A stretch of DNA of 64,000 bases from Desulfococcus multivorans (GCF_001854245.1 NZ_CP015381.1:150001-214000), one strand, 5' to 3'. Shown: positions 40,467 through 49,897, counted from the stretch's first letter. The notes: generated by a model from the sequence alone, not told the origin. Numbers and translations: made by a program.

Positions 40467-41786
40467 TCAACTCGAAAAACGGATTTTTTTCATTCTTCTG
40501 ACCTTCCCGGGGGCCGCCAGAAATACCAGTATGCACGAAATTGCCAGAGACAGACAACAGACGATGAATCCAGCCGTATAATCGCCGCTGGTGTCTCTCA
40601 ACAGTCCAACGGTATAGGTGCCGACGGCCGCGCCGATTCCCCCCCCGATGGCGATGAAGGAGAAAATCAGGCCGTAGTGTCTGCCGATGAAAATATCGGC
40701 GGTGATCGCTGGAATCAAGGGTGCCGCGGCCCCATAGCCGATGCCGAAACAGATCGCGAATATGAAAGTCATGGGGCTGTGGGCCGATGAAATGAACGTC
40801 AGTGCCAGTATTCCCAGAATCGCGATGACGTCGGCAATGAACTTGGCACGTTCCCGTCCCAGTTTGTCCGAGAGGCAGCCAAATAGGATTTTGCCGACGG
40901 AACCCATGATGCCGGCCAGACCAAAGACATAGGCAGCCGTGCTTTTGTTGAGCTGCGCGTCCACCATGGCGGCCACTGCATGTAGCAAAACCCCCTGGAA
41001 GGCAAAAGAAATAAAGCCGAATGCACCGATCAGATACCAGAAGGTCAATGTTCGGGAAGCCTTGAGCAGATCCCAGTCGATTGCGGCCCATTTTTTATCG
41101 ATGATCTCCATTACCCATGAAGAGGGTTTCGCGCCTCTGGGATTGCCGGGGATATCGCCGTCCGGATGCTGCGAAATCGCTTCGGGGGATTTTCGTCCCA
41201 ATATCAGGTTCAATGGAGCGACAATGAAAAGGACTATCGCGGCCAGTATGCGATATGCGGATCGCCAGCCATAGGCGGAAATCATTTTTTCCGAGAACGG
41301 AACGATAAGGAGCATCCCCAGACCGATCCCGGCCGTGGCGATGCCCAGCGCCAACCCTCTTTTGCGTTCAAACCATTTGGGCAGAAAGGCTGAATGGGAG
41401 ACAAACGCCGTCAGACTGATGCCCGCTCCGGCAAACACCCCGTAAGTCAGCTGAAAATGCCATAAATTTTCAGACCAGGATGTAACGATCAGGGACACGG
41501 CGAGCAGGAGAGACCCCGCCGGAACAACCACCCTGGGTCCGAATCTGTCCTGAAGATATCCCGCTGCCATGGCAAAGGTGGAATGCGAGATGATAAAAAT
41601 CGAAAACACGCTGGATGCCGCCGCCGTGCTCCAGTTGAATTCCCTGATAACCGCGAGGATGAACACGGAATAGGAATACCAGATACCGAAGCTGATGCCC
41701 AATGTGATGAAGGCCGCAAAAACGATGACCCAGCCGTAATAGATGCCGATGTTGCCCTTTTCCGTAACGGATGTTGAACCGAACAA
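40467..41786 (-). CDS. MFS transporter of the OFA (oxalate/formate antiporter-like) type
   Basis: A 439-residue membrane protein with 12 helices. GIYYGWVIVFAAFITLGISFG at the start and SVFILAVIREFNWS, PKWFERKRGLALGIATAG are typical of OFA/monocarboxylate MFS members. The substrate is probably an organic acid, but this is inference. The start is TTG 41786 with GGAGATCAAG before it; no ATG lies near the conserved N-terminus. It is flanked on both sides by copies of the dispersed inverted repeat. Confidence 0.8.
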   Translation of the reverse strand: MFGSTSVTEKGNIGIYYGWVIVFAAFITLGISFGIWYSYSVFILAVIREFNWSTAAASSVFSIFIISHSTFAMAAGYLQDRFGPRVVVPAGSLLLAVSLIVTSWSENLWHFQLTYGVFAGAGISLTAFVSHSAFLPKWFERKRGLALGIATAGIGLGMLLIVPFSEKMISAYGWRSAYRILAAIVLFIVAPLNLILGRKSPEAISQHPDGDIPGNPRGAKPSSWVMEIIDKKWAAIDWDLLKASRTLTFWYLIGAFGFISFAFQGVLLHAVAAMVDAQLNKSTAAYVFGLAGIMGSVGKILFGCLSDKLGRERAKFIADVIAILGILALTFISSAHSPMTFIFAICFGIGYGAAAPLIPAITADIFIGRHYGLIFSFIAIGGGIGAAVGTYTVGLLRDTSGDYTAGFIVCCLSLAISCILVFLAAPGKVRRMKKIRFSS

Positions 41787-41865
41787 ATCTCTTGATCTCC
41801 ATTCCCTGTGACGTTGAGGTCATATTCAACCTTCGATGCCCACGCCGGTTTCTACATATATCACT

Positions 41866-41925
41866 CAACTTTCAATTTTCATGCGGTGACCACAAAGATA
41901 CGGCCTACGAAAGTCGAAAGTTGAA
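41866..41925. repeat. Dispersed inverted repeat
   Basis: CAACTTTCAATTTTCATG and ACGAAAGTCGAAAGTTGAA flank CGGTGACCACAAAGATACGG, the family core. The sequence from 41926 to 42279 holds nothing else that I can identify. Confidence 0.75.
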
Positions 41926-42279
41926 TATATCACCATACCACAAACACATCTTCAAATCATACCGGATCTCTCCTGTTGGCCATCGCTCGTGCAATTCAAG
42001 GCTTCAGCGGTGTCACGTAAGCGGCGCCTGCATCCCTGAACGTATCCACATCGGCAAAGTGAGCCTGAATGCCTCAACAACAACCGGTTTTCACGGTATC
42101 CTCCAGGTATCCTCGGCCCTCGCCGTGAACATTCCTGGTGGATGCGCCCGGAATATGATTTTTATACCACTTGAATTTCAATCCCAGCCATATTAGATTA
42201 AACGTAATCATAATGGATGCCGGACAACTCTTTAATAGAATCACGGCAAACAGTCATGAGGGTTGAGTGAAATCCTCGC

Positions 42280-42381
42280 ATGAAAAAGGCTGTTATGGAA
42301 ATTTCTAATCGCATCCCGGGGTCGATCCGTGAACCGGTTGTGGTGCTTGATTCTGATCTGAAAGTTTTAAAGACCGATTAA
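42280..42381 (+). pseudogene. Fragment of a PAS-domain signalling gene
   Basis: A 33-codon frame reads MEISNRIPGSIREPVVVLDS then DLKVLKTD and stops. The pattern REPVVVLDSDLKV matches the opening of the PAS domain found in CheB/CheR-PAS and kinase proteins (compare VHEPLLMLDADLRI in the CheB-CheR fusion of this window). It is far too short to be a working domain, so it looks like a truncated remnant at the left edge of the island. Confidence 0.45.
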
Positions 42382-42511
42382 TCTTTTTCCTGAAAGCTGC
42401 ACCTGTCTAACATTATTTTGGGGTCGTCATCCGCAGGCTCGCGGATATGTTGCAGCGACATCGGACAATGTAACCGATGACGTGGATGCAGGGTATATGG
42501 AATTGCAGGAT

Positions 42512-42605
42512 GCGGAAGCGCGATTCCGCGATGACGACTTCACTATCGGTTGCGTTGGGCCGACTTCAGTCGGCTTTGATGCCGCCGCCTTGCAGGCGGT
42601 GGCGG
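42512..42605 (+). promoter_or_regulatory. Structured leader of the BON lipoprotein gene
   Basis: Three hairpins in a row: GCGGAA-N6-TTCCGC (42512-42529), GCCGAC-TTCA-GTCGGC (42559-42574) and CCGCCT-TGC-AGGCGG (42585-42599). They lie 50-140 bases before the start codon. None has a proper T-run. Their function is unknown. Confidence 0.5.
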
Positions 42606-42649
42606 TTTCACTTAATTACTTAAACGATCGTCGCGAAAGGAGATTGAAA

Positions 42650-43057
42650 ATGAGTTTATTGCACAGGGGATTTTTCATCGTTCTTTTGTTGTCCTTTGCT
42701 CTCGTACTGCCTGGTTGTCAACAAGAGGGAACCGCCGAAAAGGCAGGGGAAAAAGTGGACCAAGCGGCTGAAAAAGTGAGCGAACAAGCTCAAAAAGCAG
42801 GGGAGGCGGTAAGCGAGAAAGCTGAAAAAGCTGCCGAATACATGGATGATGCCGCAATTACAGCCAAGATCAAGATGGATATTATGAGTGACCCGTTGCT
42901 TAAAGTGTCTCAGATCAGCGTGACCACGACAAACGGGGTGGTCAATCTGAGCGGGGTCGTTGAGTCTCAGCAAAGTATCGACAGAGCGATGGAAATCGTC
43001 GGTAGTGTCAAGAGTGTCAGATCGGTGGAAAACAATCTTGTCGTCAAGGCCGACTGA
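42650..43057 (+). CDS. BON-domain lipoprotein
   Basis: A 135-residue protein with a lipoprotein signal (LLLSFALVLPGC, lipidated Cys near 24), an Ala/Glu/Lys amphipathic stretch of heptad-like repeats (EKAGEKVDQAAEKVSEQAQK, residues about 29-63) and a BON domain (DDAAITAKIKMDIMSDPLLK to NNLVVKAD). OsmY-like BON proteins sit in the periplasm and bind membranes under osmotic stress. The start is ATG 42650 behind AAAGGAGATTGAAA; the longer frame from 42482 covers the hairpin leader and is not used. Confidence 0.87.
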   Translation: MSLLHRGFFIVLLLSFALVLPGCQQEGTAEKAGEKVDQAAEKVSEQAQKAGEAVSEKAEKAAEYMDDAAITAKIKMDIMSDPLLKVSQISVTTTNGVVNLSGVVESQQSIDRAMEIVGSVKSVRSVENNLVVKAD

Positions 43058-43131
43058 TACAAGAGGACGCATTGCAGTCTGATCCTTCAATGCGAGAATT
43101 TACGCGTACACACTGTGTAAAAGGAAGTCCA

Positions 43132-43172
43132 TTTCCCGTCGTTCCCGGATTTTTCACGGGAACGACGGGAAA
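43132..43172. other. Long hairpin after the BON gene
   Basis: A perfect 16-bp stem, TTTCCCGTCGTTCCCG and its complement, with a 9-base loop. It is followed by AAAAG rather than a T-run, so it is not a standard intrinsic terminator, though it may protect the 3' end of the BON transcript. Confidence 0.65.
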
Positions 43173-43275
43173 AAGTGCGCATCCAACCGTCTTTCCCGGG
43201 GGAAACACACCCAGAGATTTCAGCAGAAAGAAAAGACAATAAAAGAGCGCTCCTTGCCATGACCGCCTACCGACT

Positions 43276-43434
43276 GTGCAAGCGGCGTTGGACGAGCTCC
43301 AGATCACGGAGTTTTTCAATTTGAATTTCCGTGTGCGCATGCGCAACGAATTGCCGGACTCAACCATCAACCTTCTTAAATTGTTTAAGATCACTCCTCT
43401 GAAGCAAGTCCTCGAGCTGGAAAAACCGGCCTGA
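43276..43434 (+). pseudogene. Possible transposase C-terminal remnant
   Basis: A frame of 52 codons reads VQAALDELQITEFFNLNF then RVRMRNELPDSTINLLKLF and stops at TGA. The composition and the terminal pattern look like the end of a DDE-type (IS4/IS1634-like) transposase, but this is recognition by eye with no catalytic motif present. There is no Shine-Dalgarno sequence. If confirmed, it marks past insertion at the island edge. Confidence 0.3.
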
Positions 43435-43541
43435 AAACCCCCCGATTTTGTAGACACACGATGAATCTCGTTCATTCGTGTAAACGCCCGTGCGTCAGGC
43501 CTTCGCGCTATTTTGTATTTTTACGGAACCTAAACCCAAGT

Positions 43542-43775
43542 GTGAAGTTCGCGACTCATATTGCAGAAACCATCCGGGGGATTGTCGACGGCCTTCCCCG
43601 CCGGATGTCGGTGGAAATCGTTTCTCCGGAGACCATCAGGCAGTTGGCGGCTGACATCGGGGTCCCGCCGATTCTGGTAGTCCTGGCCTTTGTCAATGGC
43701 CGGAAACGGCGCCTGGATGAACCGTTGACGGAAGACGCCGACATCTACCTCATGGGGCCCATAGCCGGCGGCTGA
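43542..43775 (+). CDS. MoaD/ThiS-like small sulfur-carrier-type protein
   Basis: About 77 residues with the beta-grasp pattern: VKFATHIAETI, a middle IRQLAADIGVPPILVVLAFVN and the C-terminal IYLMGPIAGG. The ending in Gly-Gly is the site where ThiS/MoaD proteins are adenylated and carry sulfur as thiocarboxylate. The conserved part begins at GTG 43542; the frame is open from ATG 43461, and neither start has a strong ribosome site. No thiF/moeB or moaE is nearby, so the pathway is unknown. Confidence 0.65.
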   Translation: MKFATHIAETIRGIVDGLPRRMSVEIVSPETIRQLAADIGVPPILVVLAFVNGRKRRLDEPLTEDADIYLMGPIAGG

Positions 43776-43906
43776 CCCGGAGCCGCTCAGCTGCGGCTTG
43801 GCCTCCCGTTCCATCTCGAATCCCAGTTCCGGGGCTTTTTTGTTCATGTCAATGAATCCCTTGGGAATTGGCGATGGCTTAAACCCGATCCCGGAAGTTG
43901 ACTTGA

Positions 43907-43934
43907 GGCTATATTTGACCTGTGGTCATAAATG
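43907..43934 (-). promoter_or_regulatory. 28-bp island element, copy C (TGACC-N3-GGTCA)
   Basis: On the minus strand this reads CATTTATGACCACAGGTCAA then ATATAGCC, matching copy B (60643) at 24 of 28 positions. The core TGACC-TGT-GGTCA (43916-43928) is a perfect inverted repeat. It lies 168 bases before the B12-radical SAM gene. Confidence 0.5.
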
Positions 43935-44052
43935 GCCTTGATCCTGCGTGGGGTCATGCCTGCCCTGTCCGCGCGTTTGGCACGGATTTGTTGTGATAAT
44001 CCAGAACGATGTGCGACAAAAATCCAAGTGCTCCAACTCTGGCATGAAGTTT

Positions 44053-44081
44053 GATCATGTACTTTAATTATGTACATGGTC
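44053..44081. promoter_or_regulatory. Inverted repeat just upstream of the B12-radical SAM gene
   Basis: GATCATGTAC and GTACATGGTC (9 of 10 complementary) are separated by 9 AT-rich bases, ending 4 bases before the AAAGGAG ribosome site. The placement suits an operator or a translational control hairpin. The rest of the 43776-44101 gap holds only the 28-bp element. Confidence 0.5.
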
Positions 44082-44101
44082 ACGGAAAGGAGCCTGCTGA
44101 T

Positions 44102-45580
44102 ATGAACGTTCTGCTTATCTACCCAAAATTTCCAGACACGTTCTGGTCTTTCACCTACGCGTTAAATTTTATCGGAAAGAAAGCCGCCTTCCCGCCGCTT
44201 GGCCTGCTCACCGTCGCGTCCCTGCTGCCGGAGGAATGGCCCAGGCGACTTGTGGACATGAATGTAGACTGCCTCACGGATAAAGATCTTTCGTGGGCGG
44301 ACATGGCCTTTATTGGCGGCATGGCGGTTCAGCGGAAATCGGCCAAACAAATCATCGCCCGCTGCAGCGCTTCGAATTTAAAGATTGTTGCCGGTGGGCC
44401 GCTTTTTACCGCTGCACCGGATGAATTCGATGCGGTGGACCATCTTGTTCTCGACGAAGCGGAATTGACGCTCCCCGATTTTCTGTCCGACCTGCAATAC
44501 GGGCAGATGAAAAAGGTCTACAGGGCTTCCGGTTTCTGCGATTTGCGCGACACGCCGACGCCTGCGTGGGATCTGGTAAAAATGAAGCGATATGCATCCA
44601 TGAACATTCAGTTCTCCAGGGGATGCCCGTTTAACTGCGAATTCTGCAATGTGACGGCTTTGTTCGGTCACCGGCCGCGCATGAAGACCCCCCGGCAGGT
44701 TATCGCAGAACTGGATCGCATTTACGCTTTCGGCTGGCGCGACAGTATATTTTTTGTCGACGACAATTTTATTGGAAACAAGGTCTACCTTAAAACGCAT
44801 TTGCTGCCCGCCCTGATCGAATGGCGCAAAGGTAAAAAGGGATGTGTTTTTTTCACGGAAGCCTCCATCAATCTCGCTGATGATCCTGAACTCCTGGATA
44901 TGATGGTAACGGCAGGATTTGATTCCGTTTTTATCGGCATTGAGTCGCCCGACGAGGTCAGTCTTACGGAATGTCATAAAACCCAGAATAAAAACCGGGA
45001 CCTTCTTGAAAGCGTCAAAATGATCCACCGTTCAGGGTTGCAGGTCATGGGCGGCTTTATTGTGGGCTTTGACAGCGACAGGCCTTCTATTTTTCAGCGG
45101 CAGATCGATTTCATTCAGAACAGCGGAATCGTCACCGCAATGGTCGGGATGCTCCAGGCCCCTCCGGGAACACGTCTTTTTGACAGGCTTCAACGGGAAA
45201 GCCGGATTGTCAATAACTTTTCCGGAGACAATGTTGACGGAACCACCAACATCCTTCCTCGAATGGGTATAGACAGGCTTTTGGATGGGTACCGATCGAT
45301 CATGAAACAGATCTACTCTCCTAAAAACTACTACCAGCGGGTCAGGATCCTGCTGAGAGAACTGAAGGCGCCTGAGATCGGCCAGCCGATGAACCTTCAG
45401 CGGTTCCTCTCATTCTTTCGATGCGTCTTCCGGCTTGGCGTTCTGGGGAAGGAACGCTTTCATTACTGGCGCCTGATGGTCTGGACCCTGTTCCGTAAAC
45501 CCAGGCTGATGCCGGTGGCCATAACCCTCTCAATATATGGCTATCATTACCGAAAGATATGTGAATTGTACATTCTTTAA
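44102..45580 (+). CDS. B12-binding radical SAM protein (DUF4070 type)
   Basis: A 492-residue enzyme: N-terminal cobalamin-binding fold (MNVLLIYPKFPDTFWSF to about 140), radical SAM domain with RGCPFNCEFC (near 180-190) and VDDNFIGNK, and a C-terminal DUF4070-like region. It resembles the hopanoid 2-methylase HpnP and its many uncharacterised relatives; methylation of a lipid or other substrate is inference. The start is ATG 44102 behind AAAGGAG; the upstream frame from 44051 overlaps the inverted repeat. ftsH follows after 30 bases. Confidence 0.85.
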   Translation: MNVLLIYPKFPDTFWSFTYALNFIGKKAAFPPLGLLTVASLLPEEWPRRLVDMNVDCLTDKDLSWADMAFIGGMAVQRKSAKQIIARCSASNLKIVAGGPLFTAAPDEFDAVDHLVLDEAELTLPDFLSDLQYGQMKKVYRASGFCDLRDTPTPAWDLVKMKRYASMNIQFSRGCPFNCEFCNVTALFGHRPRMKTPRQVIAELDRIYAFGWRDSIFFVDDNFIGNKVYLKTHLLPALIEWRKGKKGCVFFTEASINLADDPELLDMMVTAGFDSVFIGIESPDEVSLTECHKTQNKNRDLLESVKMIHRSGLQVMGGFIVGFDSDRPSIFQRQIDFIQNSGIVTAMVGMLQAPPGTRLFDRLQRESRIVNNFSGDNVDGTTNILPRMGIDRLLDGYRSIMKQIYSPKNYYQRVRILLRELKAPEIGQPMNLQRFLSFFRCVFRLGVLGKERFHYWRLMVWTLFRKPRLMPVAITLSIYGYHYRKICELYIL

Positions 45581-45610
45581 GCGCCGGAAATACAGAAACC
45601 TGAGGAAAAC

Positions 45611-47569
45611 ATGCCACCCAATGAGAAAAAAAGACCGTCAGAAAATTTTACAGACAAGCTTCGCGCCGTCCTGGGTCTGAATGCCTCCCCGAAAACAAAG
45701 GACGGGCTGCCGCCCCAGGCGCGATTCAGCATCTGGTATTTCCTGGTCGCCATACTTTTATTTTCCTATCTGCAGCCGCTCATCTTTTCCGGAAAAGTGG
45801 AGACGATTCCATACAGCCGGTTTAAACAGCACGTCGCCGAAGGCAATGTGGTTAAATTGACCATCGGCCCTGACAATATCAACGGAACCCTGGCAGGATC
45901 TCCTGGTCAGGCGTTCACGACGATTCGGGTGGATGATCCCGACCTGGTGAAGGACCTGGATGCACAACAGGTCAGTTATTCCGGACGGTACGAAAATAAA
46001 TTTCTGAGCGGCCTGCTCTCCTGGATTTTTCCACTTGTCATTTTTTTCCTGATCTGGCGTTACGCCATGAAAAAGATGGGGTCGGGAATGGGCGTCATGT
46101 CTTTCAGCAAGAGTAAGGCTAAAATTTTTGCCGAGAACGACACCAAGGTTTCTTTCGCCGATGTGGCCGGCATCGACGAAGCCAGGGAAGAACTCCAGGA
46201 AGTGGTTGAATTTTTAAGCACTCCCGAAAAGTCTCAGAAGCTGGGGGGAAGGATCCCCAAAGGAGTGCTCCTGGTCGGCCCGCCTGGAACCGGCAAGACC
46301 CTTCTGGCCAGGGCCGTGGCCGGAGAGGCCATGGTGCCTTTCTTCAGCATCAGCGGGTCCGAGTTTGTGGAGATGTTCGTCGGCGTAGGAGCAGCCCGCG
46401 TTCGCGATTTGTTTTCTCAGGCGGCGGCCAAAGCGCCCTGCATTATTTTTATCGATGAACTGGATGCGTTAGGCAAGGCTCGGGGGATGAACGTTATGGG
46501 CGGGCATGACGAACGGGAGCAGACGCTTAACCAACTCCTTGTGGAGATGGATGGGTTCGAAACGAACAAGGGGGTCATTATCATGGCCGCTACCAACCGG
46601 CCGGAAATTCTGGATCCTGCTTTACTGCGGCCGGGACGATTTGATCGGCAGGTTCTGGTAGACCGGCCGGACATCAATGGACGAGAAGCCATCCTGAAAA
46701 TTCATTCCAGGCATGTGGTGTTGGGCCCCGAAGTCGATCTTCGTAAACTCGCCGGCCGCACCCCGGGATTTGTGGGTGCAGATCTGGCCAACATCATCAA
46801 TGAAGCCGCGCTGCTGGCTGCCCGGAACGATAAAGAAACCGTGGAACTGACGGATTTCGACGAGGCCATCGACCGGGTGATTGCGGGTCTCCAGAAAAAA
46901 AACCGGGTGATGAATGCTCAGGAGAAAGAAATTGTCGCCTTCCATGAGTCCGGGCACGCGATTGTCGCTGAGTCTGTCGAGCATGCCGACCCTGTGCATA
47001 AGATCTCCATTATTCCCCGTGGCATTGCAGCGCTCGGATATACCCAGCAGCAACCCACGGAGGACCGCTATTTAATGACACGTTCGGAGTTGATCGATCG
47101 CCTGGCCGTTCTTTTAGGCGGCAGGGTCGCGGAGGAGGTGGTGTTCAATGAAATATCGACCGGTGCCCAGAACGACTTGCAGCGGGCCTCCGGCATTGCC
47201 CGGTCCATGGTCATGGAATACGGCATGAGCGATCGTCTGGGACTGGTGAACTATGAGCGTCCGCGGCAGTCCATGTTTCTCCCGGAAGGTTTTTCTCCCG
47301 GCAAAAATTACAGTGAAGCGATGGCCACTCAAATTGACGAAGAGGTCACACGGATTATTGAGGAAGCTCATCAACGCGTGCGTAAGATCCTCTTGGCCCG
47401 GAGAACGGTCCTCGATGACCTGGCCCGTCTCCTTTCGCATGAGGAAAGCGTGCAGGGAGATGAGCTCAGAAAGATGCTGTCGGCATCTCCACTTGGAGTG
47501 GCGGCGTCATCGTCCGGTGAGCCCTCCCGAAGCATTGCCGAAAAAGAGGATGATGACAGCGGCATTTGA
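45611..47569 (+). CDS. ftsH: ATP-dependent zinc metalloprotease FtsH
   Basis: A membrane-bound AAA+ protease that degrades misfolded membrane and regulatory proteins, 652 residues. Two membrane segments (about 40-58 and 135-152) flank a periplasmic domain. Walker A GPPGTGKT (near 219), Walker [10 protein letters not shown], the second region of homology [19 protein letters not shown] and the zinc motif HESGH (near 443) are all present. Its setting among stress genes, away from ribosomal or folate genes, suggests an accessory second copy; whether a core ftsH exists elsewhere cannot be seen. Confidence 0.95.
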   Translation: MPPNEKKRPSENFTDKLRAVLGLNASPKTKDGLPPQARFSIWYFLVAILLFSYLQPLIFSGKVETIPYSRFKQHVAEGNVVKLTIGPDNINGTLAGSPGQAFTTIRVDDPDLVKDLDAQQVSYSGRYENKFLSGLLSWIFPLVIFFLIWRYAMKKMGSGMGVMSFSKSKAKIFAENDTKVSFADVAGIDEAREELQEVVEFLSTPEKSQKLGGRIPKGVLLVGPPGTGKTLLARAVAGEAMVPFFSISGSEFVEMFVGVGAARVRDLFSQAAAKAPCIIFIDELDALGKARGMNVMGGHDEREQTLNQLLVEMDGFETNKGVIIMAATNRPEILDPALLRPGRFDRQVLVDRPDINGREAILKIHSRHVVLGPEVDLRKLAGRTPGFVGADLANIINEAALLAARNDKETVELTDFDEAIDRVIAGLQKKNRVMNAQEKEIVAFHESGHAIVAESVEHADPVHKISIIPRGIAALGYTQQQPTEDRYLMTRSELIDRLAVLLGGRVAEEVVFNEISTGAQNDLQRASGIARSMVMEYGMSDRLGLVNYERPRQSMFLPEGFSPGKNYSEAMATQIDEEVTRIIEEAHQRVRKILLARRTVLDDLARLLSHEESVQGDELRKMLSASPLGVAASSSGEPSRSIAEKEDDDSGI

Positions 47570-47689
47570 TCTGGACTTTCAGAGGATGATGCCGGCAATG
47601 GCAGCGGCGGGGAAGGTACATAAAAGTATACCCTGGCGGGTGATACCGCAGCCGAAATCGATACCCGGAAAAAGGACAACCCTGTTATA

Positions 47690-48874
47690 ATGCAAATGAT
47701 TCCAGGCAATCAGATTACCCTGCTGCAAAACGGCGAAGCTTATTTTCCGGCCATCGAAGCGGCGTTCGACCGGGCGGTGCGTGAAATTTATCTGGAAAGC
47801 TATATTTTCGAAAATGACAATACCGGAAGACGCATTGCGGAAGCGCTCCGACGGGCGGCCTTTCGCGGCGTAAAAACCCGCGTTCTGATCGATGGATTCG
47901 GATCGAACAGTTTGCCGAAAGCCATGGCCGATTCCCTTGAAGCGGCCGGTGTAATGGTGCTGAAGTTCCGCCCCAAGACATCGCCCTGGACGCTGCGGCG
48001 CCGAAGGCTGCGGCGTTTGCACCGGAAAATTGTGGTCGTGGACCGGGAGATTGCATTTGTCGGAGGCATCAATATTATCGACGATATGGCTAAGCCGGGC
48101 CAGACATCGCCTCGTTATGACTACGCTGTAAGTGTAGAAGGACCGCTGGTGGCAGAAATCTTTGATTCCGCCAGCCGAGTCTGGTCGCGAGTGGCCTGGA
48201 TCCGCTTTCGTCGCGGCTGGGGTCGGGTGGGCGACGGACAGGCGCCTTCAACCGGATCCAGGGGCCGAATGCGCTCAGCTTTTCTGGTGCGGGACAATAT
48301 CCGCCATCGCCGCGATATTGAAGATGCTTATCTGCAGGCGATCGAACAGGCGAAATTCGAAATCATTCTTGCAAATGCCTTCTTTTTTCCCGGATTGAAT
48401 TTGCGTCATGCACTTCTGAACGCCGCCGGTTGAGGTGTCCGGGTGATTCTGCTGTTGCCGGGAAGGGTGAAATATCCATTGTTGCATTATGCCTCGCATG
48501 CCCTCCGCGGCAGTTTTCTCGACGCGGGGATTGAAATCTACGAATACCACAAAAGCCTCATGCACGCCAAGGTCGCTGTGATTGATGCGCATTGGACTAC
48601 GGTGGGGTCCTCGAATCTCGACCCATTCAGCCTTCTGCTGTCACTCGAGGCAAATGTCGTTGTGGATGATGAAAACTTCGCTGGAACATTAAAGCATAGC
48701 CTGAATCAAGCTATCCATACCGGATCGCGGCGGATACTTCAGGATCACTGGAGAACGCAGCCCATCCGGCTGCGTCTTGCGGGCTGGCTGAGTTACGGCG
48801 TGGTGCGACTCATGGTCGGAATGACGGGGTATGCCCCGGGGAAAAAGTCGGGCCCGGATATGACGGATCGATGA
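47690..48874 (+). pseudogene. clsB: Cardiolipin synthase B-like PLD protein interrupted by an in-frame TGA
   Basis: The frame encodes a PLD-superfamily cardiolipin synthase with both HKD motifs: HRKIVVVDREIAFVGG (near 108) and HAKVAVIDAHWTTVGSSNLD (near 292). A TGA at 48431-48433 falls between them in ALLNAAG-stop-GVRVILLLPG, and the frame continues unbroken after it. Relatives have RGVRV here, so a CGA to TGA change is the simple explanation. The truncated product would keep one HKD half. A second product from a start near 48443 cannot be excluded. No selenocysteine role is expected at this position. Confidence 0.8.
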
Positions 48875-48943
48875 CGCAGCCGTCCCGTTGGAAAACGCAC
48901 GAATCCTGTGGCAGCGGTGATCCGATCGACGGAAGGAAAGACG

Positions 48944-49618
48944 ATGAAGAAAGCGACGACAATCACATTATCCTTATTAAACCAAAATATTGGACAGTCG
49001 CAAGGCGAAGAAATCGCCAACAGCATCAGCCACGGCATAGGGCTGCTCGGTGCGCTCATCGGAACGCCATTTCTCATCATGCATGCAGTGCGGAACGGGA
49101 ATGCCGGATTTATTTTCGGCGCGAGTGTTTTCTCTGCTTCCATGATCCTTCTTTATCTTGCCTCCACGCTCTACCACGCGTGGCCGATAGGCAAGACCAA
49201 GCGCTGTTTCCGGATCATCGAGCATTCCGCGATCTTCATTCTTATTGCAGGCACGTACACGCCGTTAACCCTTGGCATCCTTCGTGGTGCATTCGGCTGG
49301 ACGCTCTTCGGGGTTATTTGGGGTCTTGCCGCAGCCGGTGTAGTGCTGAAGGCATTCTATAAAACCGCACATCCCATTCTTTCCACCTGCCTTTATCTGC
49401 TGATGGGGTGGCTTCTCGTGATTGCGGTCAAGCCTTTGTTTGCCGGGATGCCTGAAAAGGGGCTATTCTTATTGATTGCGGGCGGCTTGTCGTATACCAC
49501 CGGTGTCGCATTTTTTGCGATCGATTCGCGAGTGCCATACGGCCACCTGATCTGGCATCTATTTGTTCTCACCGGCACCACCTGCCATTATTTCTTAATC
49601 CTTTGGTATGCAGTCTAG
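48944..49618 (+). CDS. Hemolysin III/PAQR-family membrane protein
   Basis: A 224-residue protein with seven membrane segments. Family signatures: EEIANSISHGIGLLGALIG near the start, EHSAIFILIAGTYTPLTLG in the middle and HLIWHLFVLTGTTCHYF at the end, whose His residues form the PAQR zinc site. Despite the name, bacterial members (TrhA) influence membrane lipid fluidity. The start is ATG 48944 behind GGAAGGAAAGACG; it follows the broken cardiolipin synthase gene, also lipid-related. Confidence 0.88.
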   Translation: MKKATTITLSLLNQNIGQSQGEEIANSISHGIGLLGALIGTPFLIMHAVRNGNAGFIFGASVFSASMILLYLASTLYHAWPIGKTKRCFRIIEHSAIFILIAGTYTPLTLGILRGAFGWTLFGVIWGLAAAGVVLKAFYKTAHPILSTCLYLLMGWLLVIAVKPLFAGMPEKGLFLLIAGGLSYTTGVAFFAIDSRVPYGHLIWHLFVLTGTTCHYFLILWYAV

Positions 49619-49705
49619 GCGAAAAAGCGGCATTGTGCTGCCGGACATGAAGAAAAAAACAGGCTGATCATATCGGCCAGATGTACTGAAGGCGACAGGC
49701 AACCC

Positions 49706-49897
49706 ATGTCCATTTCCACAGAAGCGCCTCAAGGCACGAAGCAGGGCAAGCCCAAAAACAAGACAGCAGATGCCGGGACCGGCGGCCGGCCGGCGAAACT
49801 GTCGCTGACCGCCCTGGGCATGGTTTTCGGGGGTATCGACACCAGTCCGATATACGCATTCGGGAGGGCTTTCACGGTGAATACGGTATTGCCGTAA
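49706..49897 (+). pseudogene. kup: N-terminal fragment of a Kup potassium transporter
   Basis: 63 codons ending in a stop. After a Lys/Gly-rich start, LSLTALGMVFGGIDTSPIYA matches the first membrane helix of Kup (usual form GVVYGDIGTSPLYA), followed by FGRAFTV. The remaining 550 or more residues are absent, so this is a truncated remnant. Two changes in the signature (GGID for GDIG) also suggest decay. Confidence 0.7.

Noticed and set aside
48431-48433. UGA as a selenocysteine codon
   Set aside because: The position lies in a non-catalytic loop where relatives have Arg, and I see no convincing SECIS-type hairpin just downstream.
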